A DNA stretch of 64,000 bases from Lycocorax pyrrhopterus obiensis (taxonomy: Eukaryota > Chordata > Aves > Passeriformes > Paradisaeidae): NCBI GenBank assembly GCA_014706295.1, contig JACSVZ010000007.1:47134975-47198974 (forward strand). Reading direction: 5' to 3'. Shown here piece by piece: positions 24,629 through 37,000 of the stretch. The position numbers and the translations under genes were made by a program. How positions within the stretch are numbered: the first letter of the stretch is position 1; each line of letters starts with the position of its first letter. The notes below the pieces were generated by a model. It searched no databases and was not told the DNA's origin. It was given only the letters and a program-made list of their open reading frames with translations.

Positions 24629-27600
24629 GACAGTTTCGTAAGGGACTAGTGCTTTCATTAACAAGAATCATAAGCATGTTCTGCACAATTCTCGTGGGCA
24701 TACAACAAGGCCAGAGAAGAAAACACCTTTTAAATGGTGCTAGATCTCATTTCCTTGCAGCCCACCAAACGCAGTTCCTGGTACCAGGCAGCCATGTCTC
24801 TGGTGGGAAGGAATAGCCCTTGCTCTCACCAAGTGGGTGGCAAGGCAAAAGTTGCCATGAAGAAACAGGGAGCTTGCTCGCATTAAGTATTTAGTCATCT
24901 TGTCAACTTTGTGTTTACAACCAAATAGAGAAAAAGCCCCCCATTTCCTTTTGTACTCCAAAATTTCAACAAATTCTAGTGAGAGCTGGTTTACTGATTT
25001 TAAGCAGCAGTTTCTGCAATCTTGCCAGTGCAGCACAAAGGCACCTCTCTGGCCTTTCAGAGAGTTCTACTTCATATACGTACAGCACACGGTTCATACT
25101 ACCTCTGCCTGTGCAAAATCAACTTACTACCATGATCTATGCATCAGATCTGAGTGTCTGTTGAGAGCAAAACATGGGCCGTCTGGGCAAACGAATCTTA
25201 ATAATGTTGGGTAATCAGATCGATTACTACAAAACAAACCAGAGAGAACACATTTGCCTTATCCTCTTCCCGTCTCCGAGCACTCATCTTTAATGAGTGC
25301 CTGCCCTCTCCTGGGAGTGCCACATGGACCCACTACCCCTCTGTACAGAGGCTCTCCCAATGCACCTCTCCTCTGTGGCACGGCCAGAAGGTGAAAAGTT
25401 GCTAAGCTTTCCGGTGTGCCTGTTGAAGATTTCTCTTCCTACTCCAAATCTCCCTGCTTCTCTCCTTCCTGTCTCCAGCAGGGTATAGGGAAATCTCACA
25501 GGGTAAGGGTGGCAAACCTCCAGAAAAGCAAACGCAAAAAGAAAAAAAAATTTTGATTTATTTTTCCTTTTAGTGCCATCATTTACAGCAAACAGCTGTC
25601 TTGCACACAGTCAGGAACAGAACTGAAAACATTATAGGGATCCTTTTCCCCTTTCAAATACCTGATGCCCTGATTTAGAAACAATTATTCATAAATCTGG
25701 TATAACATTTCATCCAGTACAACAAACATGCTAATGGGCATATACTGTAGAATTGTAAGGCTTTTGTTATAAAAGCCACAAATATTATTCCTTTGGGAAC
25801 ACATCAATGAAGATGTTTCTATTTTATGCAAAATTGTCAATGAAATTCCAGCAAAGTTACAGATCTGATAGTTACAGGACTCCTTAGAGTAGAAAAAGAA
25901 GTGCTACATTGTACAACTCTAATACAGTTATGGAAAACAGTGTAAAGCCTTAAAATGGCTTTACAGACACTTGTTTCAAAGAAGACTCAGAGTGGTAATT
26001 ATGCCTGATAAAAAATCAGTGTTGCTAGACCTGATACTGGCTGGAAAGAGCCTAGAAAGGAATTCATAAACCCGCAAACTCTTAGTGCTGGGTATGCAGT
26101 GAGCTACATCTTCCTTTACCAGAGATGAAGGTAAGCAGCTCCCTTCCTTTTATTTTCAAGGCAAAGTATCTGGGAACGTGTTTGAGGTTGGTTTTCATGT
26201 CACTAGAGGGTATTTTAACAGAAGTGTGAGGATGTATTTGCAATGTAACAAAGAGCTTATTTATAAAGTTAGTTTTAGAAGTGGGAAAACTTTATTTTCC
26301 ACTCATGTCAGGCAGCAGCATCAAATCTGATCTGGCCCTCAATCATGATAATGCAGCACAGCTTGCTTAGGCTTTTTACCGACAGGACTGCTCTGAGATT
26401 GCAAGAAAGGATGCTGATGAGTGTTAACTATGATGTCTGTCATTTTGTATCTCTGGGTAATAATCCTACAGCTCTATCGTTATGATAGAAGACTGCCTCT
26501 CAAGAATTTAAACACAGAAATTCTCTCTTTTCTTTCAAAACTTTCAGATTAAGTAGTTTGACATGGGTGTATGTGTACATCAAAGAAAAAGAGAAATGCA
26601 CATAAGTACAAGGTACTGGAGAAAAATCACAAAAGCCAGAAAAGTGAATTTTGCAACATCTGTGATTACACTCTGGAGGAGCATGTCTACACGAACTCCT
26701 CCTTCCATGGTTCTCAAAGCCAAGCCTACATGGCAAATACTGAAGGACATCACAGCTTTTCAGGGGCAAAACTGGAGGAAATCTCTCGGAAAGCTTTGAC
26801 TATTTGGATGACTATTGCAGTTTTCCAGGATAGAAACTTAACAGATATATTCGTAAGAGCCTCTATAAAAAACAGCAGAAAATTTTCTTTTAAACAAACT
26901 GGGGAGGTCCTGTCAGAGCAACAAATCCGTTTTTTATTTTAAAGTCGTGTAAGTGTATATATTCCAGTCAGAGCAGCAGAGAGAGTCTAAGTTCACTGTT
27001 ACAGATGGATGGTGCAGATACTTCTTGCTGGTGTAGCAACATGACATCCAGCAGCTCTGAAAAAATGAAAAGCCCCCAGAGCAGAGGCAGAAGTAATGGT
27101 CTGATGCAGAAAGGACATTTTTTAGTTCTGTCTCAACTTATCCACCACCACACTTTTGACATCTGCTCACAGAAATCTGGATTTGCTATAATAGTCTAAA
27201 GCCCTGGCTGGAAAGAACTGCAGGACTGCTTCCCATGACGGCTGATGCCATCATCTCCATGACATGAAATGCACAAATCTGACATCAACACAGAGCCACC
27301 AGCTGACCACATGCAGAGGAAGCTCCTCCCTGACCCCACAAAGACGTTTGGTGGTCTCCCAGCTTGCTGATTTGCATCTGTTCTTCTCAAACCAACCCTT
27401 CCCTGTGCTTTACGAATGTGGCTGGGGAAGGGCAGCTAACTACAATCACCTCTGAATTTCGTAAGCTGGCAAAACAGTGTCCCTTGAAGATACCTCAAGC
27501 ATACTCAGCTATTGCTGCAAATGGCTTGCCATTCTACCCCACAGAATGCAATCAAAAACACGTTTCTGGTCAAAACCTTTCATAACATTTAAATATCATC

Positions 27601-27769
27601 CTCTCCAATTTTATTTGTATTTTCCTGTTCCTCATGGCATATATCAGCTCTTTCAGCAGGCTTTTTCCTTTTTTCCACAGGGATAAGATGTGGTGCCCAT
27701 TGCTGGGGTACCAGAGCTCCTCACACCGGACAGACACATCAATATGCCCTGTCCAAGACTTCCCAGAAG

Positions 27770-27797
27770 GCTGGGACATTGCTGGGACATCGCTGGG
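27770..27797. repeat. 11-bp tandem repeat, 2.5 copies
   Basis: GCTGGGACATT, GCTGGGACATC and GCTGGG follow directly on one another. This is a small local duplication. Confidence 0.8.
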
Positions 27798-28324
27798 TTG
27801 GAAACACAACCCTTCTGGGGCAGACAGGCATAGCTGAACAATGAAATACAATGCCTTAATAAGTAGGTCAGCCTGTTCCTATAAAAGCAACGGGTTCAAC
27901 GCCAACTGTGCCTGCCAGTGGGAGTAGGAGGCAACTGCAGTTTCCCCGTTTCTCACGTTCAGCCCTTTTGAAGCCACGACACTCCTCTGCTGTTACCCTC
28001 CTGGCAGCAGGGCTGGGCTTGTGGGGTGCCCGCAGCCCTGCCTGTATGTTGGCCCACAGCAACTCCACCTCTGCAGGGCTGCAGTCAGGACTGCTGGAAC
28101 ATTGCACCAGAAAGCAAATTCCAAGAAAACAAACACTAGGCAATTGAAATGCAGTTGGTAGCAACAAACAAACCCTCTGCAATGAGGATCTGGGGCTCTG
28201 TTCTTGTCAACAGGTTCAACAGGTTTTGAATATTAAGTCATCCTGAGGTTTATTAGTGCCGAAAAGGGAAACACCACAAAGATCTTGTCTCCTGAGGTTT
28301 CACACTGTGCCCCCTTTACTGCAG

Positions 28325-28352
28325 CCCACCACCCTCCTCCCCTTTCTCTCCC
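28325..28352 (-). other. Canonical G-quadruplex motif on transcript strand
   Basis: The plus strand shows CCC, ACCA, CCC, TCCT, CCCC, TTTCTCT, CCC. The minus strand (FOXN3 sense) therefore has four runs of three or more G separated by loops of 7, 4 and 4 bases. This fits the standard G3+N1-7 rule. Whether it folds in the RNA or DNA is not shown. Confidence 0.7.
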
Positions 28353-31300
28353 TTTGACAAGAAAGTATTTTCAACCCCTTTAAATTACAGAAGAAAACAT
28401 TCCCCTCCTGTCCAACTGAAACTTTCAAGCACCCCAACACACTGCGTGGGAAGGGGAGGTGGTGAGGGGGCAGCACCCTGCCTGCAGGGCAGTGGGAACA
28501 CTTCTGTTTGCAGGAGTTTTAGTTGCACAATGAAGCAGATCCCAGACTGATATGCGGTGCCAAGGAAGCACACTGCCCTTCAGAAGCACACCTGGGCTGT
28601 CTGCACTCCACAGGTGATCAACAGTCCTCTGTGGTCCCACCCCAAACACCTGCAGCTGAACCGTACCTGCATGGCTTCCTCACCTTATCACAGCTAACAT
28701 GGAAAAGCTCTCCTGAACAGAAGGATCATTGCTTGCAAAGGACACTGGTTCATTTCAATAAAGGCTATGATACATTCTTGTCACTTTCTTTAAATATAGC
28801 AGCAGTCAATGGCATTTACTGAAGACAGCACAAAAGACAAGAAAGTTCATTCAAACGCTCACTAGGATGCCTCTGCAAATGGAACTCCATGAATCAGCCC
28901 AACATTGCACTGAGTGGATTGCAAGACTACAACACAATGCCCAAATACCACCTGCTCCTCCCATGAGCTTGGTCTTGAAAGTCTAGCTTTTGTAAACAAC
29001 TGCTGGTCCATTTTATTTTGAGATGCTGCACAATGTAGCAGAACACACAAGCTGACTATAATCAAAAGCTTTATAGTCTGCTAAACTTGTTTTAAATAAT
29101 ACATAAATACCAAAAAAGACACACTGTACTTTTCATCTATTTTCATGCAAACTCAGTTCTCTTCGCTTGTAGCATTTTCTGTTTATAGCAGTGTGGCTTT
29201 AAACCACAGAATAAATAGTATTATTTTCTGTTCCCATTTAGTTCTAATCCAGAAACATACACTACATTTAATTATTGTTTTGGTAGAGTCCACCTATGAA
29301 GACAGGCTGTGCTTACATGAATCAACTGCTGTCTCTGGATTCAGAGCACTGAAGAGGTTAAAAAACCATAAGGGCACTTATGCCAGCCCCTCCTTCCTCT
29401 CCCCTGCATGTCATCACACTGAAAGGGTTTAAAAGTAAAAAATTCCTTCCACATCATATAATCCTGGCATCTGCTGTGTAGCAAATCAAGCTCGCTCATT
29501 TTGCTGTGTTATTCCCAAAAGTAACTGTACAGATTCGGGTCTAGAACTCCATTTTCAACTTCCTGAAGTTTCCTTAGGCACATTAGAAAATGCAGTAAAC
29601 ACAGCTTGTAAATACAAAGCAATCTTCTCTGTCTAAGTGCAATTCTGATTGCATTACTTAAGAAATATAATTTCCTGAGGCTTTTTACTACCTTAGTTTA
29701 TGATACACATGATATGGTATCAATCCACCAACTTCTGTCTGCTGCCCCTGTCTTCAGAAGCCCACAGCTCACCCACGACATTTTGTAGTTCAAATATGAA
29801 GCCATTACCGAGATTAAACCACAGAAGGAATCCAGTTTAGAGAGTGAGTAGGTCGCTGTGGTCATGTTTATTATTTAATAACAGTGGGAATAATTCATAT
29901 CACAGCAACAATTCTCTACCACTCCATTTATCAATTTCAAAGTAAAGTACATCAAACCTCCAGGCAGTGACAGGAAGGCTCAATCCACCTGGACACTCTG
30001 TTAAACCCTGGACCCCTATTCAAGGATGAACCCTATAGTAAGATATATGGGAACAATTATTCTTCACCAGTATCTAGGTCTACCAAGACCAACAGGACTA
30101 GACATAAACCTGTGCGAGAAAAACCTTGGGAGTAGCACAGCCTCAAATTCACATCCTATTTCCAAGCAGACACCGTGGTTTCAGGTAACGCGTTTCATCC
30201 TCCTTCCAAATGGATGACGCTTAATTCGTCTCCTTTGCATAGGCTGCCTGGCTGGTGTACTCACTCTGCCAGCTTTCTGAGTAAGACTGCCTCTTACTAA
30301 ATGTGTCTTGGCTGACAATGACTGCTGTAGTTGGCCTGAAGTCTACAATTTCTCAGATTTTTAAAATGTGATTGAATATGAAACCTTATGTCCCGCTAAC
30401 ACCTGTTTTGGATATACCTTCTTTGCAATACAGGACAGCGTCTCAGTCATTAAGCTAACACAATCATTAATTTTCTTTTTTAACGTGCTTTCCTTCACAC
30501 CCTTGCTATTTGCTAATGTGATTTTCAATACTTATTGAAGGTGCAATGAAACAGAAACAGAAAGGAAGAGATAACACTAGAACTGAAATTTTTATCACAA
30601 GTATTCTTACACATCCCACAGCTGAGGCATTTTACTCTCAGCGTGCTTCTTCCTACATGCCTTTACCCTGCAACCCAAATAACTGATGAACTCCTAAATG
30701 GGTTTCCAAACCCTTACAAGAGGGCCAAGGTTTTTGCCTTTTTGTTTGGCTAATATTTTCACATCTATTTGCCTTGCTGCCACTACAGCTAAAACACCAC
30801 ATAAGTGATTTGGGTTCATTCAATAAATTCCAAAATGGGAGCCTGCCTATTTTGTTTGCTTTAGGGCAAGAGGAGGAAGCAAACAGCAGCTTTGTAAGTG
30901 AAGTTGCCCGATATTCTTCTCTCAAATATGGCTGTGAAAAGATATAGAAATGCAAAGTACTCTTTACAGACAGCGTCACTTCGTGCTGATCCAACTTGTT
31001 TCCATTCACTTTAATTTGATTCTGCCTCTAGAAGTGGTATAACTTTGATACCTACTATGGTTTTTTACATTCAGACAGATTGTTTTCAACTCAGCAGGGT
31101 GAACTAATGCAAGTAAGTTCCATTTAGTTTTGAGTGTTTGCTTAAAATGGGGGGTGGGAACGCACAAGAACAAACCCTGAGGCTGTAACCAGCTCTCTGG
31201 GTGCCCAATGCCATCTTCTAACTTGTATCATGTGATCAATTTCCAGCGCTGACACTGTTTAATACTTTGAGGTCTTTTCCACTAAGGTGGAAAAGCTACC

Positions 31301-31511
31301 TTAAATGGTCTAATAAGCCCACACAAAATTATTTTTTAATAACTGCTTGCCAAGAATGTACTAATGCATAATAATTTTGCAGCATAGCTGCAGCAGGTAG
31401 TCAGGCTTATGGTAGTTCAGCTGCTGTCTGAAATAGATAGTGCTTTGAAGCACAATTTTGCTGCTCCATACCTTTATGGCAGCAATTTGAAGACGTCTTA
31501 CCCAATGTAAT

Positions 31512-31628
31512 AACACCAAACAAAACTAACACAAAAAATTCCCAACAAAACCAGCAAAACAACCCCAACCCCAAACCAACCAACCAACCAACGAACCAGC
31601 CAATCAAAACAACCCAAAAAAAAACCAC
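31512..31628. repeat. A/C-rich low-complexity tract with (CCAA)n core
   Basis: About 115 bases are almost free of G and T on the plus strand, with a CAACCCCAACCCC run followed by four to five CCAA units near 31570-31592. The FOXN3 transcript strand therefore reads GGTT repeats followed by two GGGGTT units. It is simple sequence without coding meaning; a 77-codon minus-strand frame across it is low-complexity. Confidence 0.85.
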
Positions 31629-33899
31629 TGGAAGCAACACATTCCTTAAAAAAATAAATGCATTTTGAAACTTTCAAAATTCATTCAGCTTCTTCCCAGG
31701 CTGGCTCTGGCAACTAAACAAGTACAACACAAACGCACATCATGGCAAGAGGCCAAAGTAACATCACAGCTAGGAATCCCTTTTCTTCAGAAGTCCACCC
31801 AGTTGCATGACTAAGATTCATCATTTCTTAAATGGGTTTTAAAACCCAAACAATTCCTGCATCTTCATTCAAAGGGAACTCTCTCTTAAAAAATCCTGCA
31901 TGGAGCAGAATCCAAGAGCAAGGGACACAGAAAAGCGTAATTCGCTTGGCTCCTTGAGCAGAGATGGGGCATCTCCCCTTTCAGCTGTTCCCTAAGCACT
32001 GCTGGCATTGGCAGAAAATTGAATTTAGCAACATCACGATGGGATGTAAAACTCCACAATCACTAACATAACTATCAGAAAGCTCCTAATCATGCCTTAT
32101 TAATCCAGTCTTTATTTAATATATCCTTGAAAACAATTGCTGCATATATATGATTAAAAATTAATTAAAATGAAAAAAACGTTGTTGGGATTATTGTTGT
32201 GGGGGTGAGCATGGAGGAACCAAAGAAAAGGAACTGAGACGTGAAGATGTATGAGAAAAGAATCAAAAAGATGCCATCTCAGAGGCCCAAGAAATTCTGG
32301 GCAACTGGTCAGGCAAATACAAAAATGTACAAATTATACGAGATTCACAGATGTCAAGGGGGGATGGAAATTTGCTCCTTTGTAAGCTGAAAGTAGAAAG
32401 CCAACCAAAAAGACATGAACAGACCTCCAAAGAGTTGACCCAACTCTAGGTTCTGGTGTTGATTACAGGCCTGTAGAAACACCTCTCCCCCCACACTTTC
32501 CACATGAATGTTGTCACATTACACAAACACTACAAATGATTAAAAATTACATGAAATTTTACAAAATTACACGGTATGCTTCTGCTTCTATTGCCAGCCC
32601 CAAAGTGTTTAGCACACTGTTAAGCTATCAAGTTTTGTACTCTGTGCCAGTCACTCCCCAAGGTGTTTATGTGAAGCACTCAGGCAAACTGAACAGAACA
32701 TCTGTATTCTATTTGCTAATGAGCAATCATCATTTCTACAATTCTCCAGCCAGGGATTTTGCTGTTTGGAATACTAATGCCATTTGAAAAAAGTAAAAGA
32801 AATAAAATATGTTCTGCTCATTAGTACTAGAGTTACTAAAATACTTCTGCACTACTTACAGCGCAACCAGGCTTCTATTTCCATTGCTTTCCCATATTTT
32901 TACAAAATTAGAGCTTTCAGAAATAAAAACTTTAATGATATATACCTAACGTTTTTTCTGAATTAGCATCCTCTACTATGCATCTTTTGCTTTAATGACA
33001 TTTTATCCACACAGAGGCAAGGATTTAAAATAAAATACTATAAAAGCTTTTCAAACAAACCCTACTGAAGATTCCCTTCATTGTTTGCTTTATATATTGT
33101 GACTGCACCCAGAGAAGGTGAAATGAGGTAAAAAAGTTACAAGAATACAGGCCATGGTCTACAAACTTGATGGTGCGACATTCCTATGTGCGCAGAGAGA
33201 GTGAGAGAAAATAAAAGCTTTGAAACTCAGGACATGTTTTGTCTGTAGACAGAAGCAGCTATCAGTTTCCCTTCCTACCAATGGATATGTGGATCATGTG
33301 TGAACCAGGATTATCCTCTGATGGAAAGGCCACATCACAAAAACAGCAACATGTAAGGGAGTGCTGCCAGCTGCTGCCCCTCACTGCAGTACTTGGGCAT
33401 TTCAGATGTGAACTTCCCTTACCATCCTGTGCATCAGAAATGCTGCTGAAGTCACTGAAGTTGAAGAGCAGCAAATGAGTGCAGAAAGGAACATTGAAGT
33501 CGACAAGCTCAATTAAAGTGGCTTATGTAAGACCTGTCTTTATACTTGCTCATGGAGTACTGAAATGTTACTTACAAAGCAAGAGAACGATGATATATAC
33601 AGCATTTGATTGATCTAGCTAAGAAAGTCCAGTGTGGTACTTGTGCTCTGACATGGGAACAGGTGAGGGGAAAGCATCCCTGTTAAGAAGAAGAAACACA
33701 CTACTCCAGGAATGTATGCTTTTCCACATGAGAGCAGAGATGTATTTCAATACGCCATGATACCCTTTCAGACTAAAAATAAACACGCTGATCCTATAAA
33801 CCCCAATCACGTCAGGTAGGGTCAGTACATTTCAATCACCCATGGGATACTCAAAGGCAGCTCGGCTCCTCAGCAGGGGAAGATGTCTCTGCCACTGTA

Positions 33900-34030
33900 G
33901 CCAATTCCCAGGGAAGACACAGCGATGGAGCAATGGAGCGTTGCCTCGGCTGAGGAGGTCTTTTATTACCATGGCAACCGGCAGCAGTCCACCACCAGAG
34001 AGGACGGCAGCCGTCACCCCGGCAGGACAG
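33900..34030. promoter_or_regulatory. Candidate element with RFX-like half-sites
   Basis: GTTGCC at 33940-33945 and CCATGGCAAC at 33969-33978 are inverted half-sites of the RFX X-box type (consensus GTTGCCATGGCAAC). They lie in a patch that is richer in GC and CpG than its surroundings. Binding is inference. Confidence 0.25.
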
Positions 34031-37000
34031 GAAGCACAGTGCCATACTTGAAAGTCACCTTCCTTAAACACAAAACAAAATAACACAGAAGAGTGTGAGA
34101 GACCCCATCTCTCGCAGATGCTGAATGAAATAATCTGCTCATCACAAACGTCTTCCCCACCCTGCACATTCAGCTTCAGACTGTGCTTTAAATCATTCTG
34201 AGGAACGTGTTCTGTTTGACTGAAATACCCATCTGGCCTCATTTTGCTCAGCCAGACAGAAGGCAGCCCTGTTTTTTCAGCATTTACCTCTCCTTTTAAG
34301 CAGTTGTCAACCAACTTGTAACTGCACATCCCTCTTCCTCCAGCTGGTGACAAAGCCAGACCCAGCCTGTGTGGAGAAGCTAGCCACCAAAGCAGGAAGG
34401 CAGCCCCTAAGCCCCCCACATCAAACCAAGCATGAGGAAAAACAAAACCAAAGCTATAGATAATATGCAGGAGCAATCAATGTTTCTTGTGCCATGCTAA
34501 GGTAACTTGCACCTGCCCCCTTCTGCCCTCGCAAGTGCAGGCTGTTCTACCCAAGGGGAGGAAAAATGCACTTCCAGAACTTCTCCAATTCTTTTAATAC
34601 ATAGATGACCACAAAACATAACTCACTCTCACATCCCCAGAACTAGTTACACACATGCCACCAGAATATCATACCTATCTCTCTTTCCATCTAAAGAACA
34701 CACTGCAGTCTAACACTTTATACACTGAATGGTACTCTCCATGCAACAGTTTAGGGGAAAAAAAAGCCCACCTGGTCCTTCAAGTGATGCGTGTTCTTTT
34801 ATAAACTTACCTAGAAGTAGCACTGCGCTATAGCAGTTATTATTTAACAACACATCCAGTGTGGAAAAATAAACCACACACCTTATATAAACATTGATAA
34901 AAACCTTTTTTTCTTACTGTGTTAGTTGTAGCCTACATCCACACCAACAGCAAATACAAATGAACACAGTGTACTTGCGGAGAAACAGCCAGCAAGACTT
35001 TACTACGAAAGTAAAGCACGAACCATGTTTAAAAGCAAACAAAGTTAAAACTGGATCCAGGTTAAACACAAAGTTACAGTTCACCTGAATGTACAGAATT
35101 TGTGACCTTGCAGCTTGAGCAAAGCTGCAAAACCATCTGTAGACAGACAGAAGTTTCTTTTAAAGGGAAATACAAGAGAAAGCACCAAAAAGAACGTGCA
35201 AAACCTCAAACACTGTTGAAGGAAACTGTTAAACTGACCATATATAAATGCCTGAGAGAAACAAAATAGCAGGGAAACACCAGACTGAAAGACTAAAAAA
35301 GGAAACAGTTCACACAAATAGCGTGTCCTTCATTCGCACATCACAATTCCCCTTCTTGATGTAAATAAAATGAGATACCCAGAGGCAAAATCAGTTGTTT
35401 TCATCATACAATGCCCATGCAATTTTCCTAGAATATACTAGCAAACAAATGTGCCAATTCTGTTCCAAAATGTTTTAGAATCACAAATATTGATGTGTTT
35501 CCTCAACTTCAAGAACAAAAAAAACCAAAAACCTGCATTGGAAATTGAATGGCTGATATGAACAAGAGCCCAAACAAACACGAAAATGTACAGAAGGGCC
35601 TGTGCCTCCTCTTGAATCTCCAAACATCCTCTCCCCTCTCCCCTCATGGAATGACACCATGATGTATTGGGCCACGTACCAGAGGCATACTTCAAATAGA
35701 ACAGGCTGCAATACTGAACCAACATCAAGAAACCACATATCAAAATTAAATTTTAAATGAACTACATTCCTGAAAACTGAAAGAATGCCAATAAAATCTG
35801 ATGGAATTCAATATAACACAAATAAGCTGGATAAAGTTTTCCATTTCTATTTTATGTCAAAGAGCCAGATCTAGAGGTTGTTCTCACAGTAAGTCAACTA
35901 AGGAAAAAGTGTCATGTTTTGAGCATAAAGAAGATAGTATATTCAAATTTTACGTGCGGGAATAAAGTCCCCTGCCCTCAAAATACTTGTGACCAGCAGA
36001 AGTCCAGTGAGCTGAATCTTTCTTTCTTTTCACACATTAATGAAGTAATGGCCACTCTTAAAACTACTAAACTAGCCCAAGCAATGCAATTTGTAATTAG
36101 GAGAGAAAATTCGTATGTGCTCATCCCAAAAGGAGAGACATACAAAGAGAACCAAGCAACAGGACTGCAGGAAACATCTGACAACCAAACGTGCGCACAT
36201 AACACAAAATGGAGACATTTGTTTATTGACAGTTGCAAAACAGGCTGAGCATTTTATTTACTGTTATCTCATTTTCAGTATTACACAGATGATTTGAAAG
36301 AGGGCAACAGGGATATAAGTTACCAAGCATGAAGCATGTCCGTGTGCATATGTTTATGCTAACAGCCATGGCGAACTTCAGCTCTTTACCTTCTGCCTTT
36401 TCCCCATGTGGGGCTACAACAGCAGAACAACTTTAGTGCATGCCAAGCACACAGCGCAGTCTCTCCTCCCGACCTCTTTAGGCAGCTGCTGAACCAGGAT
36501 AATTGCTCGCGGTCACGGCTGTTCTCTCTTTGGCAGCAGCACTGCCTGCTCTAGGCAGAGCTTGCGGCTCTCTGGCTTCTTCCCTCCCCACTCCTCCAAA
36601 GTGAGGGTTCAGCTCTCCTACACAGTAAAACCTCGGCTACTGCTAAGAGAACTGGCAGAAAACACTTCTGCCAGCATCACACAGAGCCATGCACTCCATG
36701 TTCTACAGTCAAACTTACCACATTGGGATGACGCACCGGTAGGACAGACATCTACTGTTATGGACATCAAGGCTTGAAATAACAAGCTCCCAAAATGTTC
36801 AGCTCTCCTACACTGTTTGGATCCCTTTTAAGATGGAGCATTCAACCAAGTTGCTGTGTTTAAATTCAAGCTAGGGAAAGACCAACTAACCCAATTTTCA
36901 ACTATCGCGCCTGTGATAAGACACACTGACAAAATCAGAAGGCCAAGCCAACAGGAGTGCTGTGCAAGTGGTAGAGGTTGTCTCTTACCCCTTCCTGTTT

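Larger units (their letters stand above)
24001..36000 (-). other. FOXN3: FOXN3 48-kb intron, section 2
   Basis: This is intron sequence with a 16-bp perfect palindrome (24613-24628), an 11-bp tandem repeat (27770-27797), a transcript-strand G-quadruplex motif (28325-28352), a (CCAA)n/A-C tract (31512-31628) and a GC-richer patch with RFX-like half-sites near 33.94-33.98 kb. A 214-codon minus-strand frame spans 33832-34476. AT-rich homeodomain-like sequence occurs at about 24.10-24.13 and 32.14-32.18 kb. No exon or RNA gene is recognised. Confidence 0.8.

Noticed and set aside
22870..30104. CCAACAGGACTAGACA shared by 22870 and 30089
   Set aside because: A 16-base exact match is expected about once by chance in a window of this size, and flanks diverge quickly.
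36607..36813. GTTCAGCTCTCCTACAC present at 36607 and 36797
   Set aside because: A single 17-base match with unrelated flanks; too little to call a repeat.
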